Shown here piece by piece: positions 1 to 8,040 of a stretch of DNA of 37,993 nt. Under the pieces are notes generated by a model. The model was not told the DNA's origin. It ran no database searches and saw only the letters and a program-made list of their open reading frames with translations. The position numbers and the translations under genes were made by a program. The stretch lies in IMG/VR virus record IMGVR_UViG_3300006101_000027, positions 1 through 37,993 of that record. The stretch is one strand, 5' to 3'. The stretch is from a virus. Each line of letters begins with the position of its first letter. Positions within the stretch are counted from its first letter, which is position 1.

Positions 1-24
1 GAAAACTTTAGACTTTAGGTGAAT

Positions 25-303
25 ATGAACGACGACACCGAAGACCGCTCCGCCAGACTCATTGAGAGCCTTGGCAATTTGATGGGCGAAAACGAAATTG
101 AAGCGCGTAAATCTATGGGCGACGCTCAATACGAAGAAGTGATTGGTTTTATTCGAGCCAACAACTCTTTGTCTATTGCACAAGCCGCAGTTCACGTTGA
201 ACTTGTAAAGTCTTCTTCTTTTTTGCGCAACGCATCTGCGTTGGCAATTCTTGTTGGAACCATCCTTGCAACTGCATGGTCTTTTGTTTCCTGGTTTAGT
301 TAA
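25..303 (+). CDS. small membrane-anchored protein of unknown function, upstream of terminase
   Basis: I do not recognise a family. The product is about 92 residues: a charged, acidic N-terminal two thirds (probably helical) followed by one hydrophobic segment in roughly the last 25 residues (NASALAILVGTILATAWSF), which looks like a C-terminal transmembrane anchor. The ATG at 25 has AGGTG just upstream (17-21); an in-frame GTG at 19 is an alternative start. Its stop overlaps the terminase ATG by one base (TAATG), so the two are probably translated together. In many phages the small terminase subunit sits here, but a C-terminal membrane segment argues against that role and no DNA-binding motif is visible. 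Confidence 0.7.
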   Translation: MNDDTEDRSARLIESLGNLMGENEIEARKSMGDAQYEEVIGFIRANNSLSIAQAAVHVELVKSSSFLRNASALAILVGTILATAWSFVSWFS

Positions 304-1832
304 TGGCTGCAAATTTCGGTAAGTTTATTTCGGACTCGGTAAAACCGCCCGAAGTAGATGTATTTGGAATTCTTGGTTACGTTCCCACTGAACGCCAGCA
401 AGTTTTTCATTCAGCCTCAGCCGAGCGGGTAGACGCCATTCTTTATGGTGGTGCTGCCGGTGGTGGTAAGACAGCAGCGTTTCTTATGGACGCGCTTTAC
501 AACGCCGCAAACTTTCCGGGCATGAAGATTGGTTGTTTCCGTCGTTCATACCCAGAGTTAGAAGAATCTTTTTTGGCTCAGTTAGCCAAGTGGAATTATG
601 GTCGAGACCTTAATGCCAAGTGGAACTCAACCAACAAAGTTCTCAAATTTGCTAACGGTTCTATAATCAACTTTACCTATGCAGAAAACTTGGTAGACGC
701 CTCCCGAATCCTCGGTGGTGAGTACCAAGCCTTCTACATTGACGAAGCCTCGCAAATGATGCCTGCTGTTATTCAGCACATTGAAGAGCGACTTCGTTCA
801 GGTAGCCGACTTGTTCCGGTCATTGGACTTCGACTTGCCACCAACCCTGGTGGCATTGGTCACAAGTACCTTAAAGACCGTTTCATTAATCCGACTAAGC
901 GTGGTAAGTTTCGCCATGAAGAAAAAGTAGGCGACGGGAAAAACACCCGAAGCGTTGCTTTTATTCAGGCAAAGGTTACAGACAACCCTCACGTTAACGA
1001 GGGATACCACGCAGTTCTTGACTCTATTCCTGACCCCCGGCGCCGTGCTGCAATGCGAGACGGTGACTGGGACGCCATGGTGGGTCAGTTCTTTGAGCAG
1101 TGGCAATACTCCAAGCACGTCGTTCCTTCTTTCCCTATCCCGAAAGAATGGCCGCGTTACGCTGGTATTGACTATGGCTTCAAAGACCCTTTTGCCGTTG
1201 TTTGGGTTGCACTGGACAACGATGGTCGTATGTGGGTGTATCGAGAAATTTGCGTTTCTGGCTACAACTCAGACGAACAAGCCCGACTTATTATTGCCAC
1301 CGAACAGGGTGCGGGCGAAGCAGAAGTTATTCGAGTTGCCGACCCTTCAATGTGGGGCAGTCGAGGAACACCTCTTTCAATTGCTGACGACTACGGCTTA
1401 AACGGCTGTGGAATTATGCCAGCAAACAATGACCGAATTAATGGTTGGGCTAGGGTGCACCAGTACCTAAACGACGCGCCCGCCTGCGAAATGCACCGGT
1501 TGCAAGGTTGGGACAAGTGCCCAATGCTTCATGTTTTTGAAGACAAGTGCCCTCAGTTTATTGAGCAAATTCCTGCACTCCCCAGAGATGCGGCAAAGCC
1601 CGATGACGCTGTTACTCGCGGCGTTGACGACCACATTGCTGACGCACTGCGTTATGTGTGTATGTACGCTGGTGTTTATGCTCGACCCGTAATTTACGGT
1701 GATGACACATCGATTTTCAAGACGCGTGTTCCTGATACAATGGTTATTGTAAAAGAAGACGAGGCCCCTCCACTGAGGCAACCAAACTTTGGTGGTCTTT
1801 ATGTTGGAGATTTTGGGCTTAGTCCCTTTTAA
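303..1832 (+). CDS. terL: terminase large subunit (ATPase and nuclease)
   Basis: This is the DNA-packaging motor: an ATPase that pumps DNA through the portal and a nuclease that cuts the concatemer. The 509 residues match the normal family length. The N-terminal ATPase has a Walker A motif GGAAGGGKT at residues 49-57 and a Walker B FYIDEA at 144-149, where D147 and E148 would bind metal and catalyse hydrolysis. The C-terminal RNase H-like nuclease shows the usual acidic residues, D290 in YAGIDYGFKDP and D447 in DDHIADALRY. The start overlaps the previous stop and no strong ribosome binding site is seen, so translation is probably coupled. It is followed directly by the portal gene, the standard order. 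No small terminase is recognisable in the window; it may lie just to the left. Confidence 0.95.
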   Translation: MAANFGKFISDSVKPPEVDVFGILGYVPTERQQVFHSASAERVDAILYGGAAGGGKTAAFLMDALYNAANFPGMKIGCFRRSYPELEESFLAQLAKWNYGRDLNAKWNSTNKVLKFANGSIINFTYAENLVDASRILGGEYQAFYIDEASQMMPAVIQHIEERLRSGSRLVPVIGLRLATNPGGIGHKYLKDRFINPTKRGKFRHEEKVGDGKNTRSVAFIQAKVTDNPHVNEGYHAVLDSIPDPRRRAAMRDGDWDAMVGQFFEQWQYSKHVVPSFPIPKEWPRYAGIDYGFKDPFAVVWVALDNDGRMWVYREICVSGYNSDEQARLIIATEQGAGEAEVIRVADPSMWGSRGTPLSIADDYGLNGCGIMPANNDRINGWARVHQYLNDAPACEMHRLQGWDKCPMLHVFEDKCPQFIEQIPALPRDAAKPDDAVTRGVDDHIADALRYVCMYAGVYARPVIYGDDTSIFKTRVPDTMVIVKEDEAPPLRQPNFGGLYVGDFGLSPF

Positions 1833-1846
1833 AGAAAGATAACCAG

Positions 1847-3385
1847 ATGGCTATTACATCTTTTAGAAGGGGTCTCGAGGAGGCCGCAAACACCTTCGAT
1901 GAAATCTTAGAGGCTCGACCCAAGAGCAGCCCCAAGCGTGCCGGCTATGCAACCGGTGTGCCTATTGGCGGCTCAACAGAAGTCAACCCCGGAGAAAACG
2001 TAACGGCTGGTACGCTTGACCGTTCTACGTTTATGCAACAGTTGTTGCAGGCTTACCTTGCGTGCCCATGGTCGTCAGCCGCTATTGACACTATTGCTCG
2101 CACCGCAACCGCCGGTGGTCTTGAAGTATCTTACGAAGGCGGCATGACTGGCCCCACAAAGACTCCAAATGCCCCTGAAGAAGTCAAGCGAATTCAAGAA
2201 CTTTTAAAGTATGTAAACCCAAGTGACGACATTCGCCAGTTAATGCGACAAATCATTACTGACTTGTTGATTTTTGGCGACTCGTTTACTGAGGTTGTTT
2301 GGGTTATGGGCGAGCCAGTGGCTTTGTACCCGCTTGACCCCAACACAATGACTGTTCTTGCTGATGAGCACGGTGTTATTAACGGGTACTACCAAAAGAC
2401 CCCGACAAACCGTGAAGCGCGATTCAAGCGTCACGAAGTTATTCACGTGAAGTTTGACTCCCCAGGTGCAACGCTGTATGGCGTTTCTCCTACACAGAAG
2501 AATATTCTTCCTATTACTTCGTGGCTTTTTACTGCTGCTCTTGTCAAAGAGACAATGAAGCGCGGTGACCCCTTGCGTGCCCACGTTGACTGGCCTATCG
2601 CTTTGCCTGAAGCAGAGATGAAGAAACTCCAGCAACAGTACGCAATCCGAAATCTGGGTGCTAGGAACATTGGTAATTTGTTTGAAACCAAGGGTGGCGC
2701 GGTCGTCACCGAAATGGGAACAAACCAAATTAGTAATTGGCTGAACACCCTACAGCAGCGCCGTGATGAGATTCTTTCTGGTTACGGTGTACCTCCATCA
2801 AAGGTCGGCGTCATTGAAGCCGGTAACCTTGGCGGTGGTACGGGAACTCAACAAGACAAGACTTTCCGTGTAAACACGGTTGGCCCTATTCAGGAACTTG
2901 TCCTTGAAAAGTTTTCGTTTGCTCTTTTGTATCAGGCACACGGAATTACCGACTGGACTCTTAAGTTCGGTGTTGTTGACTGGCGAGACGACGAAGTTAT
3001 TGAACTTATTCGTGACCAGCGCATTCGCAACGGTACCTGGACTCTTAACAAGGCACGTTCGGACATTGGTGAACCACCAGTGGACGGCGGTGACAACCCG
3101 CTTCTCGTTGACCGTCAGAACATGGTTCTGTGGTCTGACCTCGAGCAACTTTCGGCTGCAAACCTTGCAGTTGTAAAGGCTCAGGGAAGCCCAGTCAATA
3201 TGCCCCAGCCTCCCAACACTAACCCTGGCGCTCCCGCTGGTGCTGGTGCAAAAACCCCCAAGTCTGCGGTAAGCCCTTCATCGGCAAAGCCAAAGACAAG
3301 TCAAACGCCGGCAACTCTTGACGCGCCCAAAGCGCCTTCAGGAACCGAAGCATATTTGCAAGAGGATGACGAAAATGGCGGATAA
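1847..3385 (+). CDS. portal protein
   Basis: This protein would form the dodecameric ring at one capsid vertex through which DNA enters and leaves and to which the tail attaches. At 512 residues it has typical portal length. The stretch from about residue 290 to 360 (NWLNTLQQRRDEILSGYGVPP, then a glycine-rich loop and QQDKTFRVNTVGPIQELV) resembles the clip/stem region of HK97/SPP1-type portals, where a residue pattern R-x-E-I-x-x-x-[FY]-G-V-P-P is common. The C-terminal 80 residues are rich in Pro, Ala and Lys and probably disordered. It follows the terminase by 14 nt with AAAGA upstream of the ATG. Assignment rests on these motifs plus position between terminase and protease. Confidence 0.9.
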   Translation: MAITSFRRGLEEAANTFDEILEARPKSSPKRAGYATGVPIGGSTEVNPGENVTAGTLDRSTFMQQLLQAYLACPWSSAAIDTIARTATAGGLEVSYEGGMTGPTKTPNAPEEVKRIQELLKYVNPSDDIRQLMRQIITDLLIFGDSFTEVVWVMGEPVALYPLDPNTMTVLADEHGVINGYYQKTPTNREARFKRHEVIHVKFDSPGATLYGVSPTQKNILPITSWLFTAALVKETMKRGDPLRAHVDWPIALPEAEMKKLQQQYAIRNLGARNIGNLFETKGGAVVTEMGTNQISNWLNTLQQRRDEILSGYGVPPSKVGVIEAGNLGGGTGTQQDKTFRVNTVGPIQELVLEKFSFALLYQAHGITDWTLKFGVVDWRDDEVIELIRDQRIRNGTWTLNKARSDIGEPPVDGGDNPLLVDRQNMVLWSDLEQLSAANLAVVKAQGSPVNMPQPPNTNPGAPAGAGAKTPKSAVSPSSAKPKTSQTPATLDAPKAPSGTEAYLQEDDENGG

Positions 3386-3506
3386 CCCCCAGCAACCTAT
3401 TATGATAAACGGGCAAGTTTTTTACAGCGAAGGCCAGCCGGTATATCCGTTTCTTGGTCTTACCGCCGCTAAAGCGGCAGCATTGGTCGCCAAAGAAGTA
3501 GGATAA
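3375..3506 (+). CDS. 43-residue hypothetical protein overlapping the portal gene end
   Basis: This very small reading frame starts at the ATG at 3375, 11 nt inside the end of the portal gene, and ends at 3506, one base before the next gene. The product (MADNPQQPIMING...) ends in an alanine/lysine-rich helix (TAAKAAALVAKEVG). The tight fit between portal and the next gene, with no spare bases, supports that it is real. I do not recognise a family. Many phages carry such tiny proteins between portal and protease without known function. Confidence 0.55.
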   Translation: MADNPQQPIMINGQVFYSEGQPVYPFLGLTAAKAAALVAKEVG

Positions 3507-3507
3507 T

Positions 3508-4020
3508 ATGGGCCAGTACCCATCGCCAAGGGTTTATCACGCTGGCTACATGGGGCAAGCGGGTGCGTTTGCAGTGCACTCTCAATATCCTGCTGGTTCT
3601 CAAACGTACGCTCAGTTGCTTGCAGAACGTAATAACCTTATTGCAGCCCGAGCGGCCAAAGGCTATTATCACAAAACCTCTGCCGCAGTGTCCAAGGCTC
3701 GCAATCATCAAAGCGTAGTCTTCCGAGGCAACCTTGCCCGTAACCGTATTTACGGTATGTACTACTTAGCCTCCATTAAGCAGCACGCTGCTGGTGTGAA
3801 AATTGTTAATTTTCGACAAAAGGCTAAAATTAAAAAGCCCTCTATCAACGGGCGTTACAAAAAATTTAGTGGTGAACTTGCACCGGGCAGATTTCTTCAG
3901 CGAACTGCTTGGGGTAATGCAAAAAAGCCAAGTTTTAAAAACAGAATCAAACCACGCTCTAGGCGATTTCGTACCGTTAAAAAATGGCGCGGACATGGCA
4001 AGCGATTTGTTCCTCTGTAA
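3508..4020 (+). CDS. strongly basic protein of unknown function in head module
   Basis: The product is 170 residues. The N-terminal 60 residues are rich in Tyr, Gly, Gln and Ala, and the C-terminal half is strikingly basic: many Lys and Arg, including KKPSFKNRIKPRSRRFRTVKKW near the end. It lies between portal and prohead protease, the place where minor head proteins (for example the SPP1 gp7/MuF type) are often found, but I see no MuF motif. The charge suggests contact with DNA or with acidic scaffold regions. AGGA precedes the ATG. The role is unknown. Confidence 0.7.
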   Translation: MGQYPSPRVYHAGYMGQAGAFAVHSQYPAGSQTYAQLLAERNNLIAARAAKGYYHKTSAAVSKARNHQSVVFRGNLARNRIYGMYYLASIKQHAAGVKIVNFRQKAKIKKPSINGRYKKFSGELAPGRFLQRTAWGNAKKPSFKNRIKPRSRRFRTVKKWRGHGKRFVPL

Positions 4021-4046
4021 CATCATTATTCACCAAGGTAAAAATC

Positions 4047-6332
4047 ATGGCAGACGGCTTTTCGCCTCCTCAACAAGTACGAGCAAACGCAACGCGTTCT
4101 CTTGAACTACGTAGAAAACATGGCCGTGGTATGACGGCGGTTGGCGTTGCGCGTGCTCGAGACCTGTCTAATGGCAAGCACATATCTGCTGACACCATTA
4201 AGCGTATGCATTCGTACTTTGCTCGCCATGAGGTTGACAAGAAGGGCAAAGACTGGGCAAACCAGTCCAACCCATCTGCCGGCTACATTGCGTGGCTTGG
4301 CTGGGGTGGAGACGCCGGACGTTCTTGGGTTAATGGGATTATAAAGAAACTTGACACCAAAGAATCTCAGGAGAACTCAACTATGGCTTCAACCAAGGCC
4401 GCTGTAATCAAGGGCATTTTTCTAAAGCCTGGCGTTTCCAAGAACCGCCGACTTTACACAAAGGGCAACATTGCTAAGGCCGTTCAGCGCATGAACGAGC
4501 ACTTGGCTAAGGGTGACGGAATGCCACTAAACATGGCTACAAGTCACGCTGCCGCCTTCAAGGACGATGCTACATCAACCGTAGGTCGCATTACCGCCGT
4601 TAGTCTTTTGCCCGATGGCTCCGCCTCGTTTGAAGCAGAGATTGCCAATACCGCTCATGGTCGCGACGTTGCCAACCTTGCCGCTGGTAAGTTTATCAAG
4701 GGTGTTTCTATTCGTGGTCAGTGGATGGGTGAGCCTCGCGCTACCGTTCACAGTGATGGCGAAGAAGCAACTACCGCCGACGACCTTGAAATTCACGGCA
4801 TTGACTTTACCAACAGCCCTGGTGTTGAAGGTGCGGAAATTCAGTACGCAAACCTTTCCGAATCGTATAACCGTCTTGCAATTTTTGAGTCTGTAGAAGA
4901 CGTCGAAATTGTTGAGAAGTTTGAGCCGGTAGTAGACACTGAAGAGATTATCCGCAACGCTGTTGAGTCCGCTCTTGAAGAACTGGCCGAGGCCAAGGAC
5001 CCTAAGAAGCCATACGGTGACGTTACTTACGCCGACCCTGGTTATCAAAAGGACAAGAAGAAGCGTTACCCAATTAACGGTGCTGGACATGTTCGTGCCG
5101 CTTGGTCTTACATCAATCAGCCTGACAACGCAAACCTTTACACCGCGGCTCAACTTGCTCGAATTAAGTCTCGAATTAAATCTGCCGCTAAGAAGTTTGG
5201 CGTAAACATTGTTAGCGAACACGCAAACCTTGTTGCCGACTTTCAGGAAATCCTTGAGGCGTATGCTTCAATTGCTCTTGTCAACGACGACGACAGCATC
5301 AGCATCACCGGGTACGCAACAGACCCTCACCAGTTGAAGGTTGTTGCCAACCGAATCGCGTTTGGCGCTATTGCCGCTATGCACGCAATTGACCCCGACG
5401 ATGACGGTGACATTTACCTTTCTAAGCCTGACTGGTCACAGGTTGATGCCACCGGCGACGCTAGCGGCATGGGACCAGAGGATGATGACATGATGACAAC
5501 TGCATCTGGAGCCAGCGGTGCTGGTGCCGATGACAATAACATGGAATGCGCAGCCTGCGGCACTGAATGTGCCGAAGATGCAATTTTCTGCCACAAGTGC
5601 GGCACAATCGTACCTGCAAGTCCTGTGGACTTTGATGGTTGCGATGGCTGTGGAATGTCTATTCCGCAAGACGCCATGTACTGCTCAACCTGTGGCAAAC
5701 CTGTATCACAGGCAGAGTCGAGCGACGATGCCCTTAACCAAACAGAGGAGGAAGTCATTATGACTGACGACCAGACTACTGCTGAGGCCCCGGCTGAGGA
5801 AATTGCGCTCGAATCGACCGCTACCCGAACGCTGACCGACGCAGACCTTAAGGCAATGGCGGCTATTTTTGCCACAATACTTAAGCCAGTTGAATCAACA
5901 CCCGAAGAAGTAGCCGCTGAGGTTGCCCCCGAGGAAGAGGCCGCAGAGGCCCCCGCCGAGGAAGAGGCCGAAGTTGCTGCTGAAGAATCCATCGAATCAC
6001 AGGAGAACACCGTGAGCGAAAATCTTTTCACCGCTGAACAAGTTCAGGCAATGATTGCGGAGGCCGCCAAGTCGGCTGCTGAAGCCGCTGTTGCTGAAAC
6101 AAAGAAGAGCGCCGTTGAGGCATACCGTAACGGTGGGGCAACCTTCCGTAAGGGCTATGTCAGCGGCAGTTCAACCGGAAACGACGCCTCTGACCTGTCA
6201 GAGTCGGAGGAACTGGACCCTCGTAAGTTGTCAGAAATGACTTCTTCGGCGTTCCGCAAGGTCCAGGCAGAGACATGGGGCTCGACTCCATTCTTTGCGC
6301 ACAAGTTTGCACAAGCCGACCGCGGCTTCTAA
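4047..6332 (+). CDS. prohead protease/scaffold polyprotein with double zinc ribbon
   Basis: The reading frame encodes 761 residues from the ATG at 4047, which has AAGG eight bases upstream; an ATG at 3984 is in frame but has no ribosome binding site and lies inside the previous gene. Domains in order: 1-105, a conserved phage domain (HGRGMTAVGVARARDLSNG, GWGGDAGRSWV); 113-290, an XkdF-like putative serine protease fold with candidate catalytic His in MATSHAAAF and Ser in FIKGVSIRG; about 325-395, a domain resembling DUF6582 (YGDVTYADPGYQ, HVRAAWSYINQ); 501-549, two zinc ribbons (C501, C504, C515, C518 and C532, C535, C546, C549); 572-655, very acidic Glu/Ala-rich; 656-761, helical scaffold-like end. 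It precedes the major capsid gene, as expected for a protease plus scaffold. Three internal in-frame starts have good ribosome binding sites. Protease class is by resemblance. Confidence 0.85.
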   Translation: MADGFSPPQQVRANATRSLELRRKHGRGMTAVGVARARDLSNGKHISADTIKRMHSYFARHEVDKKGKDWANQSNPSAGYIAWLGWGGDAGRSWVNGIIKKLDTKESQENSTMASTKAAVIKGIFLKPGVSKNRRLYTKGNIAKAVQRMNEHLAKGDGMPLNMATSHAAAFKDDATSTVGRITAVSLLPDGSASFEAEIANTAHGRDVANLAAGKFIKGVSIRGQWMGEPRATVHSDGEEATTADDLEIHGIDFTNSPGVEGAEIQYANLSESYNRLAIFESVEDVEIVEKFEPVVDTEEIIRNAVESALEELAEAKDPKKPYGDVTYADPGYQKDKKKRYPINGAGHVRAAWSYINQPDNANLYTAAQLARIKSRIKSAAKKFGVNIVSEHANLVADFQEILEAYASIALVNDDDSISITGYATDPHQLKVVANRIAFGAIAAMHAIDPDDDGDIYLSKPDWSQVDATGDASGMGPEDDDMMTTASGASGAGADDNNMECAACGTECAEDAIFCHKCGTIVPASPVDFDGCDGCGMSIPQDAMYCSTCGKPVSQAESSDDALNQTEEEVIMTDDQTTAEAPAEEIALESTATRTLTDADLKAMAAIFATILKPVESTPEEVAAEVAPEEEAAEAPAEEEAEVAAEESIESQENTVSENLFTAEQVQAMIAEAAKSAAEAAVAETKKSAVEAYRNGGATFRKGYVSGSSTGNDASDLSESEELDPRKLSEMTSSAFRKVQAETWGSTPFFAHKFAQADRGF
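4369..4385 (+). promoter_or_regulatory. internal ribosome binding site and start at protease domain
   Basis: AGGAG at 4369-4373 lies nine bases before an in-frame ATG at 4383 (residue 113 of the long frame). Initiation here would make the protease without its N-terminal domain. The start coincides with the domain boundary (STMASTKAAVIKG), which supports real use. Confidence 0.6.
5744..5762 (+). promoter_or_regulatory. internal ribosome binding site and start for scaffold-only product
   Basis: AGAGGAGGAAG at 5744-5754 is the strongest Shine-Dalgarno-like sequence in this gene and sits at ideal distance from an in-frame ATG at 5760 (residue 572). Initiation here would give a product of about 190 residues beginning MTDDQTTAEAP, lacking protease and zinc ribbons: the expected form of a separate scaffold, as in lambda C/Nu3. 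Confidence 0.65.
6001..6014 (+). promoter_or_regulatory. third internal ribosome binding site with GTG start
   Basis: AGGAG at 6001-6005 precedes an in-frame GTG at 6012 (residue 656) by six bases. The product would be about 106 residues, starting just after the acidic Glu/Ala stretch. The protein sequence over this site (ESQENTVSEN) resembles that over the first internal site (ESQENSTMAS), because both encode a GGAGAAC-type segment. Confidence 0.45.
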
Positions 6333-6380
6333 GCAAAGTATTACCAACCCCCTATCCAAAATATTTAAGGAGAATTAGCC

Positions 6381-7931
6381 ATGGCTAACGATTTGGAAGA
6401 GGCCCTTACTGCCGCGGGTGCTGCTGCACTCGTACAGAAGCAGATTGACCCAGTTTTGCTTGAGTACCAGCGCCGTTATGCGCCACTGGTTCGCTCGCTG
6501 CCTACGGTCAAGTGGGGCTCCACTGTTTACTACTTCAACAAGCGCACTAACCTGCCTACCGGTGGATTCGTTTCCGACGGTGGCGCTCGTAGCGTTACTG
6601 TTTCTAACTACGCCCAGGAGAACTTTCAGATTCGTCTGCTCCAGAGCGTTGGTGCTGTTACAGGTTACTCGCAGGCTGTTACCGCAGACCTGATTGGCGA
6701 CCTCCGCGCCCGTGAAATCGAGGGTGCTGCCCGCGGTCTTTACTGGGACATGGAAACGGCTATCATTTGGGGTGCCGAGGCTCCCACAACTGCTGGTCCG
6801 TACCCTCAGTTCGACGGTCTTGACGTCATCTGTGCTTCGTTCACATCTGCTTCGACCGGTGGCCCTTCGCAGGGTATTGGTGGCGGTACAATCGACAACT
6901 ACGGTGGTGCCTCTGGCTCGACTGGTTGGGCTGGCGCTTCGTACAACCCATGGACTGACGGTGTTGACCAAAACGCCATCAACATGGCTGGTGGGAACCT
7001 TGCTCTTGGTTCGCTTGACCTTCTCATCGACCTCGTGGAAAGCAACGTTGCCGAGCCCGTGGAGAACTCCGAATGGATGTTCCTCATGTCGCCCGCTGCC
7101 AACAGCCGCCTTTCGCAGTTGCTTGTCAACCAGCAGCGTTTCGTTGACCAGGTTGAGATTGCTTCGGGTCTGATTGTTCCCACCTACCGTGGCGTTCCCA
7201 TTGTCAAGTCTTCGTTCTTGGCTCCTCGTACCAACAAGATGGGCGCAGTCACAACGACTATTTCCGGAATCACTGGTACTTTGAACGGTACCTACGGTTA
7301 CGTTGTGGCTCCCGTCATTGCTCGTTTTGGTGAAATCCAGGGCTCGACTGCTGCTTCTGCCGCTCCTTCGACCGGTGGTGTTAAGTTGTCTTTCTCGACC
7401 CCCACGGGTCCTGAAGGTTCGCAGCCTACGCACTACAAGGTTTACCGCACCGCCGCTGGTGGCTCGCAGAGCGTGAACACCAACTTTACCCTTATCGGTA
7501 TGGTTGACGCGTTCTACACCGACAGCACTGGTAACATTTGGCCTACAACCGTCATCACCGACACAGGCTCTGCCCTTGTCCCCAACGACGGTACGCACGC
7601 TATTGGCACCGCTCCCACCTCGTACTACTACGCCAACCCGGGTCTTAACCCGCTGACGTCTAACGGCGAGCAGAGCATCTACCTCATGTCACGTGACCCG
7701 AACTACATTGTTCGTCCTCACGTTCGTGAGATGCAGCCTGTCAACGTGTTCCCGACCACTGCTTCGCCCGACAGCCTGCCGTTCGCCTTTGTTGCGGACA
7801 CCACGCTCGCCGTTCGTGCTCCAAAGTACATTGGTCGCTTGGCCAACGTTCGTGCCGCTCTCGACAGCACTTCTGGTAACGGTTACACGCCGACCAACAC
7901 GTCGTACACGCCTAACTTCATCGTTGACTAA
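6381..7931 (+). CDS. major capsid protein (HK97 fold) with Fn3/Ig-like insertion
   Basis: This is the shell protein: 516 residues, strong ribosome binding site (AAGGAG at 6367-6372), and position just after protease/scaffold. The N-terminal half (YFNKRTNLPTGGFVSDGG, a long helix around RAREIEGAARGLYWDMETAIIWG) fits the N-arm and spine helix of an HK97-type coat protein, and the end (RDPNYIVRPHVREMQPV, APKYIGRLANV) fits the P domain and beta-tail. Residues about 286-403 look like an inserted beta-sandwich (THYKVYRTAAGG is typical of Fn3-like domains), which would project from the capsid surface. GC content is among the highest here (33 G/C in the 60 bases from 7141). A 17-bp hairpin follows the gene. 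Confidence 0.9.
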   Translation: MANDLEEALTAAGAAALVQKQIDPVLLEYQRRYAPLVRSLPTVKWGSTVYYFNKRTNLPTGGFVSDGGARSVTVSNYAQENFQIRLLQSVGAVTGYSQAVTADLIGDLRAREIEGAARGLYWDMETAIIWGAEAPTTAGPYPQFDGLDVICASFTSASTGGPSQGIGGGTIDNYGGASGSTGWAGASYNPWTDGVDQNAINMAGGNLALGSLDLLIDLVESNVAEPVENSEWMFLMSPAANSRLSQLLVNQQRFVDQVEIASGLIVPTYRGVPIVKSSFLAPRTNKMGAVTTTISGITGTLNGTYGYVVAPVIARFGEIQGSTAASAAPSTGGVKLSFSTPTGPEGSQPTHYKVYRTAAGGSQSVNTNFTLIGMVDAFYTDSTGNIWPTTVITDTGSALVPNDGTHAIGTAPTSYYYANPGLNPLTSNGEQSIYLMSRDPNYIVRPHVREMQPVNVFPTTASPDSLPFAFVADTTLAVRAPKYIGRLANVRAALDSTSGNGYTPTNTSYTPNFIVD

Positions 7932-7972
7932 TCTAGTCAATTGGTTGCTTAGGTTTAAGTAGCACACATTTT

Positions 7973-8019
7973 CAACATGGCGGGCGGGGCCCCTCGTTCC
8001 TCCCCCGCCCGCCATGTTG
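7973..8019 (+). terminator. 17-bp perfect hairpin after the capsid gene
   Basis: CAACATGGCGGGCGGGG (7973-7989) pairs perfectly with 8003-8019 around a 13-base loop. It lies in the 109-base gap between the capsid gene and the next start. No T-run follows (GATTTATCG), so it may be a weak or partial terminator, or an mRNA 3' end stabiliser that keeps capsid mRNA abundant relative to downstream genes. It could act on both strands. Confidence 0.7.
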
Positions 8020-8040
8020 GATTTATCGAAAGGTTTTGAA

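Noticed and set aside
3984-4046. Upstream in-frame ATG for the protease/scaffold protein
   Set aside because: It lies within the end of the previous gene and lacks a ribosome binding site, while the ATG at 4047 has AAGG at good distance.
6375-7598. Long open frame on the - strand (407 codons) opposite the capsid gene
   Set aside because: It is a mirror of the codon bias of the capsid gene. Its protein is rich in Arg, Ser, Thr and Val with no domain pattern, and the + strand gene is beyond doubt.
8014-8040. Upstream in-frame ATG for the small gene after the capsid
   Set aside because: This ATG is inside the right arm of the 17-bp hairpin, so it would be hidden in the mRNA. The ATG at 8041 follows AAAGG.
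7932-8040. Possible promoter in the gap after the capsid gene
   Set aside because: I looked for -35/-10 pairs with 16-18-base spacing and found only weak matches; the gap is explained by the hairpin.
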